Source: Chroococcidiopsis thermalis PCC 7203 (GTDB lineage Bacteria; Cyanobacteriota; Cyanobacteriia; Cyanobacteriales; Chroococcidiopsidaceae). Taken from it: a stretch of DNA of 64,000 nucleotides. The stretch is taken from positions 62,001 through 126,000 of the forward strand of contig NC_019695.1 of assembly GCF_000317125.1 (NCBI RefSeq), in the 5' to 3' direction. Both the position numbers and the translations under genes were made by a program. This document shows, piece by piece, positions 7,280-16,377 of this stretch. Numbering within the stretch: the first letter of the stretch is position 1; every line of letters begins with the position of its first letter. The notes beneath the pieces were generated by a model, which saw only the letters and a program-made list of their open reading frames with translations, made no database searches and was not told where the DNA came from.

Positions 7280-9142
7280 ATGGCTGACACCTTCCTCCAA
7301 ACCATCTGGTTAGTTCCCATTTATGCCCTGATAGGGGCAATTTCGACTATTCCTTGGTCACCGGGAATTATTCGACGCACGGGACCCCGCCCAGCAGCAT
7401 ATATTAACTTGGTAACGACTGCTATTGCTTTCACCCATGCTTTAATTGCCCTGAGCGCATCTTGGAACAAACCAGCTCAATACTTATATTTTTCCTGGTT
7501 GCACGTAGCCAATTTTGACTTTACGATCGCCGTAGAAGTTTCTTCACTTACGGTAGGTGCGATCGCTTTAGTTACAGGCTTAAACGTGCTGGCGATCGTC
7601 TTTGCGATCGGCTATTTAGAAATGGACTGGGGGTGGGCGCGTTTCCACGTCATGATGGCGCTGTTTGAAGCCGGGATGTGCGCCTTAGTACTATGTAACT
7701 CCCTGTTCTTCAGCTACTTTATTCTAGAAATTCTCACCCTGTGTACTTATTTGTTACTAGGCTTCTGGTTCAGTCAGCCATTGGTAGTCACCGGAGCAAG
7801 AGACGCTTTTTTGACCAAACGGGTAGGCGATTTGTTTCTATTGATGGGGGTACTTGCCCTATATCCCCTCGCTGGAACTTGGGATTTCTCAGAACTTGCA
7901 CGATGGGCGCAAACAGCTAACGTCAACCCCACAGCGATCGCGTTAGTGTGCTTGGCTCTGATTGCCGGTCCAATGGGTAAATGCGCCGTATTTCCACTGC
8001 ACTTATGGCTGGACGAGGCAATGGAAGGTCCCGTACCAGCAACGATTTTGCGTAATTCCGTAGTTGTAGCAACAGGTGCTTGGGTACTCGTGAAACTTCA
8101 GCCAGTCCTGGCACTTTCGCCTTTCGCCCTATCTTTTGCCACATTCATCGGTGCGGTGACAGCCGTAGGTGCTTCTTTGATTGTCATCGCTCAAGTTGAT
8201 GTCAAGCGCGCTTTGTCATATTCTGTCAGTGCCTACATGGGTTTGGTATTTGTGGCTGTAGGTACGGGACAAACTCAAGCCGCACTACTGTTAGTGTTCA
8301 CCCATGCCGTAGCAATTTCACTGCTCGTCATGAGTACGGGTGGTGTGGTCTGGAATAGTATTACTCAGGATCTCCGCCTTTATGGAGGTTTGTGGTCGCG
8401 CCGACCGATTTCAGCTATTGCCTTTATTGTTGGTGCAGCCGGATTAGTAGCTTTTCCACCCTTGGGCGGATTTTGGGCATTGCTGCAAATCGCAGATGGA
8501 TTGTGGACAACTCAGCCTTTGCTAGTCGGAGTAATTTTAGTCACGAATGCGCTGACAGCTTTCAGCGTCACTAGGGTATTTTGTCTCATGTTTGGCAATA
8601 AACCCAAGCCAATGACCGTGCGATCGCCTGAAGTTCATTGGCCTATGATGTTGCCAATGACAATCTTAATGGGTTTTGTCATGCACGCTCCGTTAGTATT
8701 GCAAAGCTTATCGTTACTGCCAGAATGGGCATACATCAACAAAGATGTAGCTTTGTTATTAATTTGGTCTACGATTTTTGGGTGCAGTATCTCAGCTGTC
8801 GTTTACCTCTCACCCTTGGTTCCAAAACCAGTCACGCTACCTTGGAAACCACTGCAAGACTTTTTCGCCTACGACCTCTATACAGCTAACTTGTATCGGG
8901 TAACGATTGTATTTGGAGTAGCCGTAGTTTCTCGCCTCATTGCTCTGATCGATCGCTACTTAGTTGATGGGATTGTAAATTTAGTTGGCTTAGTCTCGAT
9001 TTTTGGAGGCGAAACCCTAAAATATAGCACTTCTGGACAATCGCAATTCTACGCCTTAACCATCTTGCTAGGCGTTTGTTTGCTAGGCACGATCGTCGGC
9101 TGGCCCCTCCTATCCCACATGGAACTCAGTTTTTCATTCTGA
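7280..9142 (+). CDS. ndhF: NDH-1 subunit NdhF of the CO2-uptake type (NdhF3/F4)
   Basis: A 620-residue membrane subunit of the specialised NDH-1 complex that drives CO2 hydration in cyanobacteria, related to NuoL and proton-pumping antiporters. About 16 membrane segments are visible. The N-terminus WLVPIYALIGAISTIPWSPG is the form seen in NdhF3/F4, and the antiporter core shows GPMGKCAVFPLHLWLDEAMEGP with its conserved Lys, His and Glu, and AQVDVKRALSYS. Length fits NdhF3/F4 and is shorter than respiratory NdhF1. It is followed by ndhD and a ChpX/Cup protein on the same strand, which fixes the CO2-uptake role. Whether it is the inducible (F3) or constitutive (F4) type is not certain. Confidence 0.92.
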   Translation: MADTFLQTIWLVPIYALIGAISTIPWSPGIIRRTGPRPAAYINLVTTAIAFTHALIALSASWNKPAQYLYFSWLHVANFDFTIAVEVSSLTVGAIALVTGLNVLAIVFAIGYLEMDWGWARFHVMMALFEAGMCALVLCNSLFFSYFILEILTLCTYLLLGFWFSQPLVVTGARDAFLTKRVGDLFLLMGVLALYPLAGTWDFSELARWAQTANVNPTAIALVCLALIAGPMGKCAVFPLHLWLDEAMEGPVPATILRNSVVVATGAWVLVKLQPVLALSPFALSFATFIGAVTAVGASLIVIAQVDVKRALSYSVSAYMGLVFVAVGTGQTQAALLLVFTHAVAISLLVMSTGGVVWNSITQDLRLYGGLWSRRPISAIAFIVGAAGLVAFPPLGGFWALLQIADGLWTTQPLLVGVILVTNALTAFSVTRVFCLMFGNKPKPMTVRSPEVHWPMMLPMTILMGFVMHAPLVLQSLSLLPEWAYINKDVALLLIWSTIFGCSISAVVYLSPLVPKPVTLPWKPLQDFFAYDLYTANLYRVTIVFGVAVVSRLIALIDRYLVDGIVNLVGLVSIFGGETLKYSTSGQSQFYALTILLGVCLLGTIVGWPLLSHMELSFSF

Positions 9143-9237
9143 AAAGTGACTAGTGACTAGTGGCTAGTGGCTTGATTCTTTATCTATTCACTAGCTACTA
9201 GCCACTCACCAACTACCAACTACCAACTACCAATTTC
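9143..9237. repeat. STRR cluster between ndhF and ndhD
   Basis: TAGTGAC/TAGTGGC and CTAGCCAC heptamers face each other and can form a hairpin. They are followed by four CAACTAC units. The cluster fills nearly the whole 104-base gap inside the operon. Confidence 0.75.
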
Positions 9238-9246
9238 AAAATCGTT

Positions 9247-10737
9247 ATGCTGAGTGCTTTGATCTGGATACCTGTCGTCGGTGCTGCTTGCATTGGATTT
9301 ATACCAATGAAAGGAGATCGGGCGCGATCGCTAGCTTTGGCGATCGCGACTGGTATCATTATTTGGACGCTGGTACTGCTGAGTCAATTTGACATCTCCT
9401 TAGCTGGGATGCAATTTTCCGAACTGTTGCCTTGGATTGATACCTTGGGGTTGAGCTACAGCTTAGGGGCAGATGGTTTGTCTATCCCTCTAGTCGCCTT
9501 AGCGGGGGTATTGACTTGGATTGCAATTTATAGTAGCAGCGAAAATATTACCCGTCCTCGGCTGTACTACGCTTTGTTACTGCTGATCTATGCTGGGGTG
9601 GTGGGTGGATTCCTGGCGCAAAACTTGCTGCTGTTCGTCCTATTTTACGAAGTCGAGCTAATTCCTTTCTATCTGCTGATTGCAATCTGGGGTGGAACGG
9701 CAAAGCGCGGCTACGCTGCGATGAAGTTTTTGATCTACACGGCAGTTTCAGGAATTTTGATTCTGGCTGGCTTTTTGGGTATTACTTGGCTGACAGGATC
9801 TTCTAGTTTCGATTACAACGCGATCGCCACTCAAGGATTACCCCTACAAGCGCAACTGATCCTCCTCACCATCCTCTTAGTTGGATTTGGCATCAAGATT
9901 CCTTTGGTTCCCCTACATACTTGGCTACCCGATGCTTACACGGAGGCTTCTCCACCCGTAGCAATTATGTTGGGGGGAATCCTGGCAAAGTTAGGAACTT
10001 ATGGAATTATCCGATTTGGTTTAGGATTATTTCCCGAAACTTGGGCGATCGTTGCGCCTGGTTTAGCGATTATCGGGGCAATTAGCGCGGTTTACGGTGC
10101 GGTAACGGCGATCGCTCAAAAAGACATCAAGCGCATGGTTGCCTATAGTTCGATCGGACACATGGGTTATGTCATGCTGGCTGCGGCTGCTGCTACTGAG
10201 TTGAGTACGGTCGGCGCAGTAGCGCAAATGGTTGCCCACGGTCTAATTTTGGCAATTCTATTTAACTTGATTGGTGTCATTGAAACTAAAGTCGGGACTC
10301 GCGAACTTGATGTCTTGAATGGATTGATGAGTCCAATTCGCGGATTACCATACATTAGCGCCCTTCTAGTGATGGGAGGTATGGCAAGTGCGGGAATTCC
10401 GGGCATGACTGGTTTTATTGCCGAATTTTTAGTCCTGCAAGGCAGCTACGCTAGATTTCCCTTACCTACCCTCGTTTGCGTCATCTGTACGGGATTAACA
10501 GCGGTATATTTTGTGATTTTGCTCAACCGTACTTGCTTCGGCAAGCTAGACAACAAGACAGCTTACTATCCCGTCGTCACCTGGTCGGAAAAAATTCCTG
10601 CCCTCGTTCTCACAGTCTTGATCCTATTTTTGGGCATTCAACCTACTTGGTTAGTACGTTGGAGTGAAACCACTACCACTGCTATGGTTGCTTCCGTCCG
10701 CGTCAACACTACACAGCAAATTGCGATTAAAAATTAG
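9247..10737 (+). CDS. ndhD: NDH-1 subunit NdhD of the CO2-uptake type (NdhD3/D4)
   Basis: A 496-residue NuoM-like membrane subunit of the CO2-uptake NDH-1 complex. About 14 membrane segments are visible. The family core is clear: YEVELIPFYLLIAIWGG (conserved Glu of the proton channel), GIKIPLVPLHTWLPDAYTEA, AQKDIKRMVAYSSIGHMG with its conserved Lys, and AGIPGMTGFIAEFLVLQG. The start MLSALIWIPVVGAACIGF leads straight into the first helix. It works with NdhF and the ChpX/Cup protein to couple cyclic electron flow to CO2-to-bicarbonate conversion. A repeat-filled gap separates it from ndhF, but the strand and order are those of the operon. D3 against D4 is unresolved. Confidence 0.92.
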   Translation: MLSALIWIPVVGAACIGFIPMKGDRARSLALAIATGIIIWTLVLLSQFDISLAGMQFSELLPWIDTLGLSYSLGADGLSIPLVALAGVLTWIAIYSSSENITRPRLYYALLLLIYAGVVGGFLAQNLLLFVLFYEVELIPFYLLIAIWGGTAKRGYAAMKFLIYTAVSGILILAGFLGITWLTGSSSFDYNAIATQGLPLQAQLILLTILLVGFGIKIPLVPLHTWLPDAYTEASPPVAIMLGGILAKLGTYGIIRFGLGLFPETWAIVAPGLAIIGAISAVYGAVTAIAQKDIKRMVAYSSIGHMGYVMLAAAAATELSTVGAVAQMVAHGLILAILFNLIGVIETKVGTRELDVLNGLMSPIRGLPYISALLVMGGMASAGIPGMTGFIAEFLVLQGSYARFPLPTLVCVICTGLTAVYFVILLNRTCFGKLDNKTAYYPVVTWSEKIPALVLTVLILFLGIQPTWLVRWSETTTTAMVASVRVNTTQQIAIKN

Positions 10738-10740
10738 CTA

Positions 10741-10843
10741 GGCGCATGGCTGTGCGCCCCTACGATTCCCTACGACTTCTGTACGGGCGGGTTCACCGGA
10801 CATCTCTGTTATGAGTGAAGTATCTTGGTGAACCCGCCCCTGC
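10741..10843. repeat. Two palindromic repeats between ndhD and the Cup gene
   Basis: A degenerate GGGGCGCAC-type palindrome (10740-10763) is followed by a GGGCGGGTTCACC-type palindrome (10781-10843), nearly identical in its arms to 4689-4751. Both lie inside the operon just after the ndhD stop. Confidence 0.75.
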
Positions 10844-10874
10844 AAATCCCCACTACTCACTACTCACTCCCATC

Positions 10875-12194
10875 ATGGTACTTGCTCAAGAAAAAGCTAC
10901 AGCGAAACTGCCCCCATCCAAGCATGAATTTGCCGATATCATCCATCGCTTAGAAGCAGGTGGGGCGATGCTACCAGATACACCAGAAAACCTGATGCAA
11001 ATTATCGGTATTTACAAGGCTTATGCCGTACCGATGGATTTCTACTGGCGCGACTTGCTTTATATTGGCGAACGAGTCTTTCTCGATCCGCTACCTTTCT
11101 TTAAATACTTCATTCCTCAAGAGTATTTAGACCTGCACAATCATTATGCAGGCGACGATGCTGATTTGCGAATTTGGCGGGGACCAGCCACAGCGCATCC
11201 CGAACTACTTGCCTTTATGGAAAAAGGTGAAACCCGCAAGATGCCTAGATTGCTGCATCACTGGTTCCACGATCGCATCAACATGGAATTTGCCGAAGAA
11301 TGTATGCGGGCGATGTTGTGGCACGGTAGAGATATGGGCTACGGCAAGTTTGATGCCTATCTCGACTCGGATGAATATAAGGCAAATGCCGATCGCGCCA
11401 TTAAAGCTTATTTCAAGTACAATCCAGCCATGCTGGGGCTGTATAAGTTATTTCCAGAAATGTTCTTAGAACAGTGCCGTCAGGCTTCTTATTACGCCAA
11501 CCTGGGCTTATTCTGGGAGGTGATGGCTCCAGTCTTCTTCGAGATGTCTGATATTTACGATGAAGGCGGATTTAAGGGAGTCCCCGACGCGATGAATTTC
11601 TTGGTGAATGGAATTTTTGCGATCGCGGGTCGTCCAATTTACCACCACGTTTATATTCGCGGCGAACGCTACGAAATTATTCCTAAATCAAAAGGGTTTA
11701 CCTGGCTTTACGAAGCGGCGTTACCTTATGTTGAAGCTGTTTTCTACCGCACCTCTCCTTTCCGTGGAACGAAATCATATAATGCCCAAGCCGGACAAAT
11801 TCCTACTGAACAAAAAGATTTTCACTATGGTGTTTTATATGCAGATAAATTCCCTGTAGGTACGGCTGGTATTCCACCTACGTTGTTAGCACAAGATATG
11901 TATCATTTCTTGCCTCAATATCTTCGAGATTATTACCAGCAGCACTGTCGAGGCGAAGATGATATTTTAGTGCAATTGGGTATTACGTTCCAGCGATCGA
12001 TGTACTGCGTAACTTCGGCAGTTATTCAAGCGTTGAGGACTGCATTGTTATATCCGTTAGACGATCCAAATCCAAAACATTTGCAAGCAAATCGAGAGTT
12101 TTTTGAAAAGCAAATTAATCGCTTCTGTCGTCCAGAATTTGATATGAGAAATGCGGCACGTTTGCGGCAAATTCAGACTGCGGATTATCGCTAG
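10875..12194 (+). CDS. CO2 hydration protein, ChpX/ChpY (CupA/CupB) family
   Basis: A 439-residue soluble subunit that sits on the CO2-uptake NDH-1 complex and has been proposed to hydrate CO2 to bicarbonate through a carbonic-anhydrase-like zinc site. Recognised segments are PDTPENLMQIIGIYKAYAVP, FYWRDLLYIGERVFLDPLPF, QEYLDLHNHYAGDDADLRIW, LLHHWFHDRINMEFAEE and GDRP-like GRPIYHHVYIRGERYEI. Several conserved His and Cys residues are present. The ATG at 10875 is chosen because sequence before it is palindromic repeat. It is last in the ndhF-ndhD-cup operon, closed by a strong terminator. No cupS follows and no ndhR-type regulator precedes, which leans to the constitutive CupB type, but CupA cannot be excluded. 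Confidence 0.9.
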   Translation: MVLAQEKATAKLPPSKHEFADIIHRLEAGGAMLPDTPENLMQIIGIYKAYAVPMDFYWRDLLYIGERVFLDPLPFFKYFIPQEYLDLHNHYAGDDADLRIWRGPATAHPELLAFMEKGETRKMPRLLHHWFHDRINMEFAEECMRAMLWHGRDMGYGKFDAYLDSDEYKANADRAIKAYFKYNPAMLGLYKLFPEMFLEQCRQASYYANLGLFWEVMAPVFFEMSDIYDEGGFKGVPDAMNFLVNGIFAIAGRPIYHHVYIRGERYEIIPKSKGFTWLYEAALPYVEAVFYRTSPFRGTKSYNAQAGQIPTEQKDFHYGVLYADKFPVGTAGIPPTLLAQDMYHFLPQYLRDYYQQHCRGEDDILVQLGITFQRSMYCVTSAVIQALRTALLYPLDDPNPKHLQANREFFEKQINRFCRPEFDMRNAARLRQIQTADYR

Positions 12195-12207
12195 AAGATC
12201 CCCCCAA

Positions 12208-12232
12208 CCCCCCTTCAAAAGGGGGGCTTTTT
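12208..12232 (+). terminator. Intrinsic terminator of the CO2-uptake operon
   Basis: CCCCCCTT (12208-12215) and AAGGGGGG (12219-12226) form a very stable stem with a 3-base loop, followed by CTTTTT. It begins 14 bases after the stop of the Cup gene and also belongs to the dispersed C6/G6 palindrome family. Confidence 0.85.
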
Positions 12233-12249
12233 ATGTAAACATTATTGCC

Positions 12250-13227
12250 TTAAAAAGGGGAGCTTTTTGTGAGGATATCTGCGATCGCTTGCGAAATTGG
12301 TAAACCAGCGTGTTTTTCCAGCCAATAGAACTCTCCTACAGGGTTAATTTCTAAAAATATATAACGCCCGTCTGGAGTCAAAATGAGATCGAATGCTCCA
12401 TAGTTTAACTGAAAATATGTCATCATCTGTCGCAATCTTACAGCAAGTTCTTGAGGAAGAGTGTAAGGTTGCCAAGCATCAATCAAAGTCAATCCTTGTC
12501 GCCGCCAGTCATGACGCGCTTCAGGAGAAATTTGAGAATCAATAGCAGCTGTAAATACGTGCTGTCCGACAATTGTTGTCCTTAGTTCTAATGCTTTAGG
12601 AATGTTTTCTTGAAAGCACATCGGACAAAAGCGCAATCCCTCTAAATTTTCTAAATCCTCTGGCTTAACTGAATTGGTAAAAACAACTTGCTCTTGTCCT
12701 CGATCGTAGATTGCAAAGGTAGTGAGCATTTTCGTCACCATACCCGAACTGCACTCTCGTGCAAATTCCAGCACTGCTTGGGGATTGTTTGTAATTAGAG
12801 TACGCGGAGTTTCTAAACCAAGCGATCGCGCAATTTGTAATTGTAACTGCTTGTGTTCTGCACGGCGAATATGGGACACGGAGTCAAGGTGAAAAACATT
12901 GAGACTGGCAATTGCCCCCAAAATTGTAGCTTGCGACTCTTGAACTGAGGCTTGGCGTAGTTGAGTATCCATCGTTGTGGGAATCCTTGCACCCATGCGA
13001 ATGCGTCGATACCAAACTGCGGAGACATCTTGTAAATTGAGTTGGTTTGCACCATCAATTAGTACGAACCTTTCCGTTCCCAGTCCGAAATAAATCTCTA
13101 ACTGTGTCTGCGTCGGAAAGCGATCGGTATCAAAGCGAAATGCCTTTCCACCTTGAGCTGCGATCGCATCCATAACTAAGGAAATACCCTCATGATCTCG
13201 ACTATGAGTCACGATCAAAACTGTCAT
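12250..13227 (-). CDS. ATP-grasp graspetide ligase, MvdD type
   Basis: A 325-residue ATP-grasp enzyme of the microviridin/marinostatin ligase family, which joins Ser/Thr hydroxyls to Asp/Glu side chains of a precursor peptide as omega-esters. Family marks are MTVLIVTHSRDHEG at the N-terminus, VSAVWYRRI, SVSHIRRAEHKQLQLQIA, RFCPMCFQENIPKALELR, and the metal-binding end FLEINPVGEFYWLE. The ATG at 13227 is chosen because GGAG lies nine bases before it; an upstream TTG is in frame. The precursor gene lies 139 bases upstream on the same strand. No second (MvdC, amide-forming) ligase, acetyltransferase or peptidase transporter gene is adjacent. Strong family call. Confidence 0.9.
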   Translation of the reverse strand: MTVLIVTHSRDHEGISLVMDAIAAQGGKAFRFDTDRFPTQTQLEIYFGLGTERFVLIDGANQLNLQDVSAVWYRRIRMGARIPTTMDTQLRQASVQESQATILGAIASLNVFHLDSVSHIRRAEHKQLQLQIARSLGLETPRTLITNNPQAVLEFARECSSGMVTKMLTTFAIYDRGQEQVVFTNSVKPEDLENLEGLRFCPMCFQENIPKALELRTTIVGQHVFTAAIDSQISPEARHDWRRQGLTLIDAWQPYTLPQELAVRLRQMMTYFQLNYGAFDLILTPDGRYIFLEINPVGEFYWLEKHAGLPISQAIADILTKSSPF

Positions 13228-13366
13228 ATTGTTATACTCCAATTTGCGATCGCTAACTCGTAATTCGTAGCTGTTACTCTCTACAGCATGACTTGATAAT
13301 TATTTTCTATCATTAAGCTAAGTGCTTGTACTTAGAGTTAATAAATTACGAATTACGGCTTACAAA

Positions 13367-13636
13367 TTATTTCTTGTAATAATCAGAGATTGATGGAAAC
13401 TTTGGAAACTCAGGCATAGATGGCATTTTGGGTACATCGATCGATGGGAATTCATAACCTTTATTACCACCGTCAACGTCAACGTCAGATGGATATGCTA
13501 GCGTTGTTGCATATTCGTTACCACCACTCACAGATGCCATTTCTGCTTCTGAAAGTTCTGCTCCAAATTGTCCTTCTAGAAAGTGGGCGAAAAAAGGAAT
13601 TGGTGAATTTAAATTTCGTGAATTCATGTCAGACAT
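13367..13636 (-). CDS. Microviridin/marinostatin-type graspetide precursor
   Basis: An 89-residue precursor peptide. The leader holds PFFAHFLEGQ (residues 14-23), matching the PFFARFLE helix that recruits the ligase, then a double-glycine stretch ELSEAEMASVSGG (27-39). The core TTLAYPSDVDVD (44-55) aligns with the microviridin core TxKYPSDWEE: the ester partners Thr45-Asp51 and Ser50-Asp53 are kept, while the amide-forming Lys and Glu are Ala47 and Val54. A 34-residue tail follows with three PS-x(1-2)-D/E units (PSID, PSMPE, PSISD). A good ribosome-binding site (CGGAGG) precedes the ATG. The product is expected to be a bicyclic depsipeptide protease inhibitor. The activity is inferred. Confidence 0.88.
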   Translation of the reverse strand: MSDMNSRNLNSPIPFFAHFLEGQFGAELSEAEMASVSGGNEYATTLAYPSDVDVDGGNKGYEFPSIDVPKMPSMPEFPKFPSISDYYKK

Positions 13637-14120
13637 AGGTTTTATTTACCTCCGATTGTTTAATTCAAGTTACAGTAATAGCTCAGCAAACTCTTATCAA
13701 AAGAATTTAGAATTATAGTCGTAGAACTATGAATGACAAACCCCACAGACAAATCTACGGGGCTGAAAACAGAAAAATCTAATTTTTTCACGCCTTATAT
13801 GGGTTTGAAAGCATTCAACTTATTCTGAATTTCAAATTCTAAATTTTTAAGTTGTATTGCTAAGCTTTAGTTAGCAACCTATACTCACCACTTCATCCAG
13901 CAGTATAGAGGTTACGCACACCTTTACAAAAATTTATTTAGGGTATACAAAAACGCATGGGTATGGTCGGATATCAGATATTGTCAAGGGCGGGTTTTGA
14001 CCAAAGATTTCTTGCCGTCAGCCGTAAATCTTTTGCTAAACCCGCCCGTACAAGAGTCAGGAGCCGATTGGTAATTGCCCCCAGCCCCCTCAGCTCCCTC
14101 AGCTTCCCCAGCTCTCTTCT
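13637..14120. other. Intergenic region with palindromic repeat
   Basis: About 480 bases upstream of the graspetide precursor and downstream of the GH57 gene. It holds an AT-rich promoter region for the precursor and a diverged GGGCGGGTT palindrome at 13988-14051 (arms GGGCGGGTTTTGACC and AAACCCGCCC). CAGCTCCCT/CAGCTTCCC tandem units follow (about 14090-14115). No gene is seen. Confidence 0.55.
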
Positions 14121-16370
14121 CTAGGGTACTTCAATCGGAATCAAAGCATTCTCAGGTAAATACTGCTGGAATCTACCCTCGTCCGCCAATACTAAAACTA
14201 AGCGTAAAGGGTAATCAGGTGGCATTTGCAGATCTGCCCAAGGAACTGCGACTTCTAAACAACGCTCCAACGCTACTTGAGCGCGACTGGCGCGGGGATG
14301 CCATTGATAGTGTTCTCCCGCCTCTTGAAAGTGAACCGATTGTGTCAGTAAGTTAACTTCCAAGCGATGGTGAAACATATAGTTCATTGGCGATTGCTCT
14401 GGCAAGTCTACCAAAGGTGCGGGGCTGTTATGCATGGTGCGATCGGGATAGAACCAGAGTAAATTGAGTTCTGGTGGCAAGTCCTGACCTGGCTTTGCTC
14501 CTGTTTTGAAATCTAATCTGAGATAGAAATTTAGGTGATCTACCCCATACCAAATGCGCTGTACCGTGCTGCTTTGATGCATCGTTCCCCGCGCTCCCCC
14601 AACTTCTAAGCGTCCGGCTTTGTCCCAGTCTTGCTCGTCGCCCATGCCATCAATATTAGGATGAATGAAGCTTTGGGGGCGATGGTCGGCTGGAGCAGCA
14701 TGAATTTCCACCGGACGCAACAGCACTGGAGGAACGGGTTGATTTAAGGCTTGATAAATACCACACAAATGCTCTCGAAATAACTGGTCGAAGATAGCAT
14801 CGTGATTGGAGGAATGACCTTCACCAAACCACCAAAACCAATCGGAACCCTCAGCAGCGTACAAAGCTTCCCAAACTTCGGGGTTATTCTCTTCTGTCGC
14901 CTCTGGATGCTGTGCCAATACCTCTCTCGCTGCTGCTAGCAAGTCCCAAGCTCGATTTTTTGCCGGGTCGCCAATCCAAGTGGTAAAGCTGCCATCTACC
15001 CAGGAACCGCTGTGTAATTTCTCACCTGGAATTGTTGCAGTTGGGGGAAAAGCGTCGATAAATTCCGAGACGGTGACGAGTTTGATATGAGGATGGTTGC
15101 TGAGAGTTTGATATAAGTTTTCTAAGAAGGGTTTGCCATCTTGAGGATAGTATTCCCAGCAGTTTTCTCCATCTAATGCAATCGTGACGAGCCAAGGTTG
15201 TTCTAAGCTAGTCCGATCTCCTTCTTGGTGATGTTTGAGCTGATGGGCGATCGACTCCAAATGTCCCACCAAATCTGCTGCGGCGCGTTTAGGTGGCATC
15301 GACCCATAGGTAAAACCAATTAAATCAGACAGTCGATGATCGCGAAAGACAATAGATAAATCTCCCGCTGCTGTCTGCAAGCGATAGGGACGGTATAACA
15401 ATTCTGGTTCGATGACATTTCCCGCCCCGTCACGGTGGAAAAAGTGCTTGAGCGTCCACCCTAAAACGGCTTCATCAGAGACGATCCAATTAAATCCTTG
15501 CTTGATAATATAGGGGAGAATTTCAGGGCTGACAGACTGTTCGGAGGGCCACAAACCCCTGGGTACTTGTCCAAAGCGGTCTTCGTATAACTCCCATGCT
15601 TTTTGCAAGTGACGCGGAATATCTTCTGCCCACTGAAAGCGGTAGTTAGGCAGATCCATATTCGGTACGGCAACCCGACCGGAGTTAGTATCGGCAAGTA
15701 AAGGCAGAATTGGATGAGTATAAGGCGAGGTAGTAACTTCTAATTGCCCCGTTTTTTGCATGTGGCGATGTTGGGGGACAATCCGACTGATAATTTCCCT
15801 TTGTTTAGAATAAATCCGCTGGCGATCGCTTAAAGTAAAACCCCGACCTTGCTGCAACCATTGAGCAATTTCGGGGTCGTCCCAAAAAATTGGATCGATC
15901 CAAACTAAATTATGCCAAGCCAGTAGATCGCCGTAATCTTCCTTCTGCCAATTGTCTAAACACCAAGCTGCACCGCGTTCCTGCCGTTGATGGTACAACT
16001 CTGCATAACGGGGGTGGGGATCGATCAGGGTATGATGGTTGGCATCAAAAAAGTTAGCAATAATAAATTGTTGCTGCTCCCTTTGCAGTTGCTCTGTAGG
16101 TGTCAAGCTAACTGTCAGATATGGATCGAAAGCAGTCCCAGCAATGTAATCTTCTAGTTGCAGAATCAGAGAAGGAACGAGGTTAACCGTTTGATGTAAC
16201 TTAGGATAACGCTCTAGAATTAACACCAAATCCAGATAGTCTTTTGTCCCGTGCAACCTGACCCACGGCAAGCGATACTGATTGGATGTAGAAGCAGAAC
16301 TGCGATCGCGACTTTTATACAGTGGTTGGTGCTGATGCCAGACGAATGCAACGTATAAAGGATGGGGCAT
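14121..16370 (-). CDS. Glycoside hydrolase family 57 protein
   Basis: A 749-residue GH57 enzyme, a family of alpha-glucan-active hydrolases and transferases with a seven-stranded barrel. Motif 1 is WHQHQP (about residues 10-15), the nucleophile motif is GLWPSEQSVSPE (Glu), and the general-acid motif is IALDGENCWEYYP (Asp). A further motif HSGSWVDGSFTTWIG completes the domain. After about residue 520 a beta-rich C-terminal domain follows (PADHRPQSFIHPNIDG onward), similar in style to glucodextranase/DOMON-like modules, perhaps for glucan binding. ATG 16370 (MPHPLYVAFVWHQ) is chosen because upstream in-frame codons are only STRR repeat. It likely acts on glycogen or a related intracellular glucan; the exact reaction is unknown. 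Confidence 0.88.
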   Translation of the reverse strand: MPHPLYVAFVWHQHQPLYKSRDRSSASTSNQYRLPWVRLHGTKDYLDLVLILERYPKLHQTVNLVPSLILQLEDYIAGTAFDPYLTVSLTPTEQLQREQQQFIIANFFDANHHTLIDPHPRYAELYHQRQERGAAWCLDNWQKEDYGDLLAWHNLVWIDPIFWDDPEIAQWLQQGRGFTLSDRQRIYSKQREIISRIVPQHRHMQKTGQLEVTTSPYTHPILPLLADTNSGRVAVPNMDLPNYRFQWAEDIPRHLQKAWELYEDRFGQVPRGLWPSEQSVSPEILPYIIKQGFNWIVSDEAVLGWTLKHFFHRDGAGNVIEPELLYRPYRLQTAAGDLSIVFRDHRLSDLIGFTYGSMPPKRAAADLVGHLESIAHQLKHHQEGDRTSLEQPWLVTIALDGENCWEYYPQDGKPFLENLYQTLSNHPHIKLVTVSEFIDAFPPTATIPGEKLHSGSWVDGSFTTWIGDPAKNRAWDLLAAAREVLAQHPEATEENNPEVWEALYAAEGSDWFWWFGEGHSSNHDAIFDQLFREHLCGIYQALNQPVPPVLLRPVEIHAAPADHRPQSFIHPNIDGMGDEQDWDKAGRLEVGGARGTMHQSSTVQRIWYGVDHLNFYLRLDFKTGAKPGQDLPPELNLLWFYPDRTMHNSPAPLVDLPEQSPMNYMFHHRLEVNLLTQSVHFQEAGEHYQWHPRASRAQVALERCLEVAVPWADLQMPPDYPLRLVLVLADEGRFQQYLPENALIPIEVP

Positions 16371-16377
16371 AGGTATC

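Noticed and set aside
10815-10874. Longer N-terminus for the Cup protein
   Set aside because: The extra codons fall in a dispersed palindrome and CTCACTA repeat. The ATG at 10875 fits the family start.
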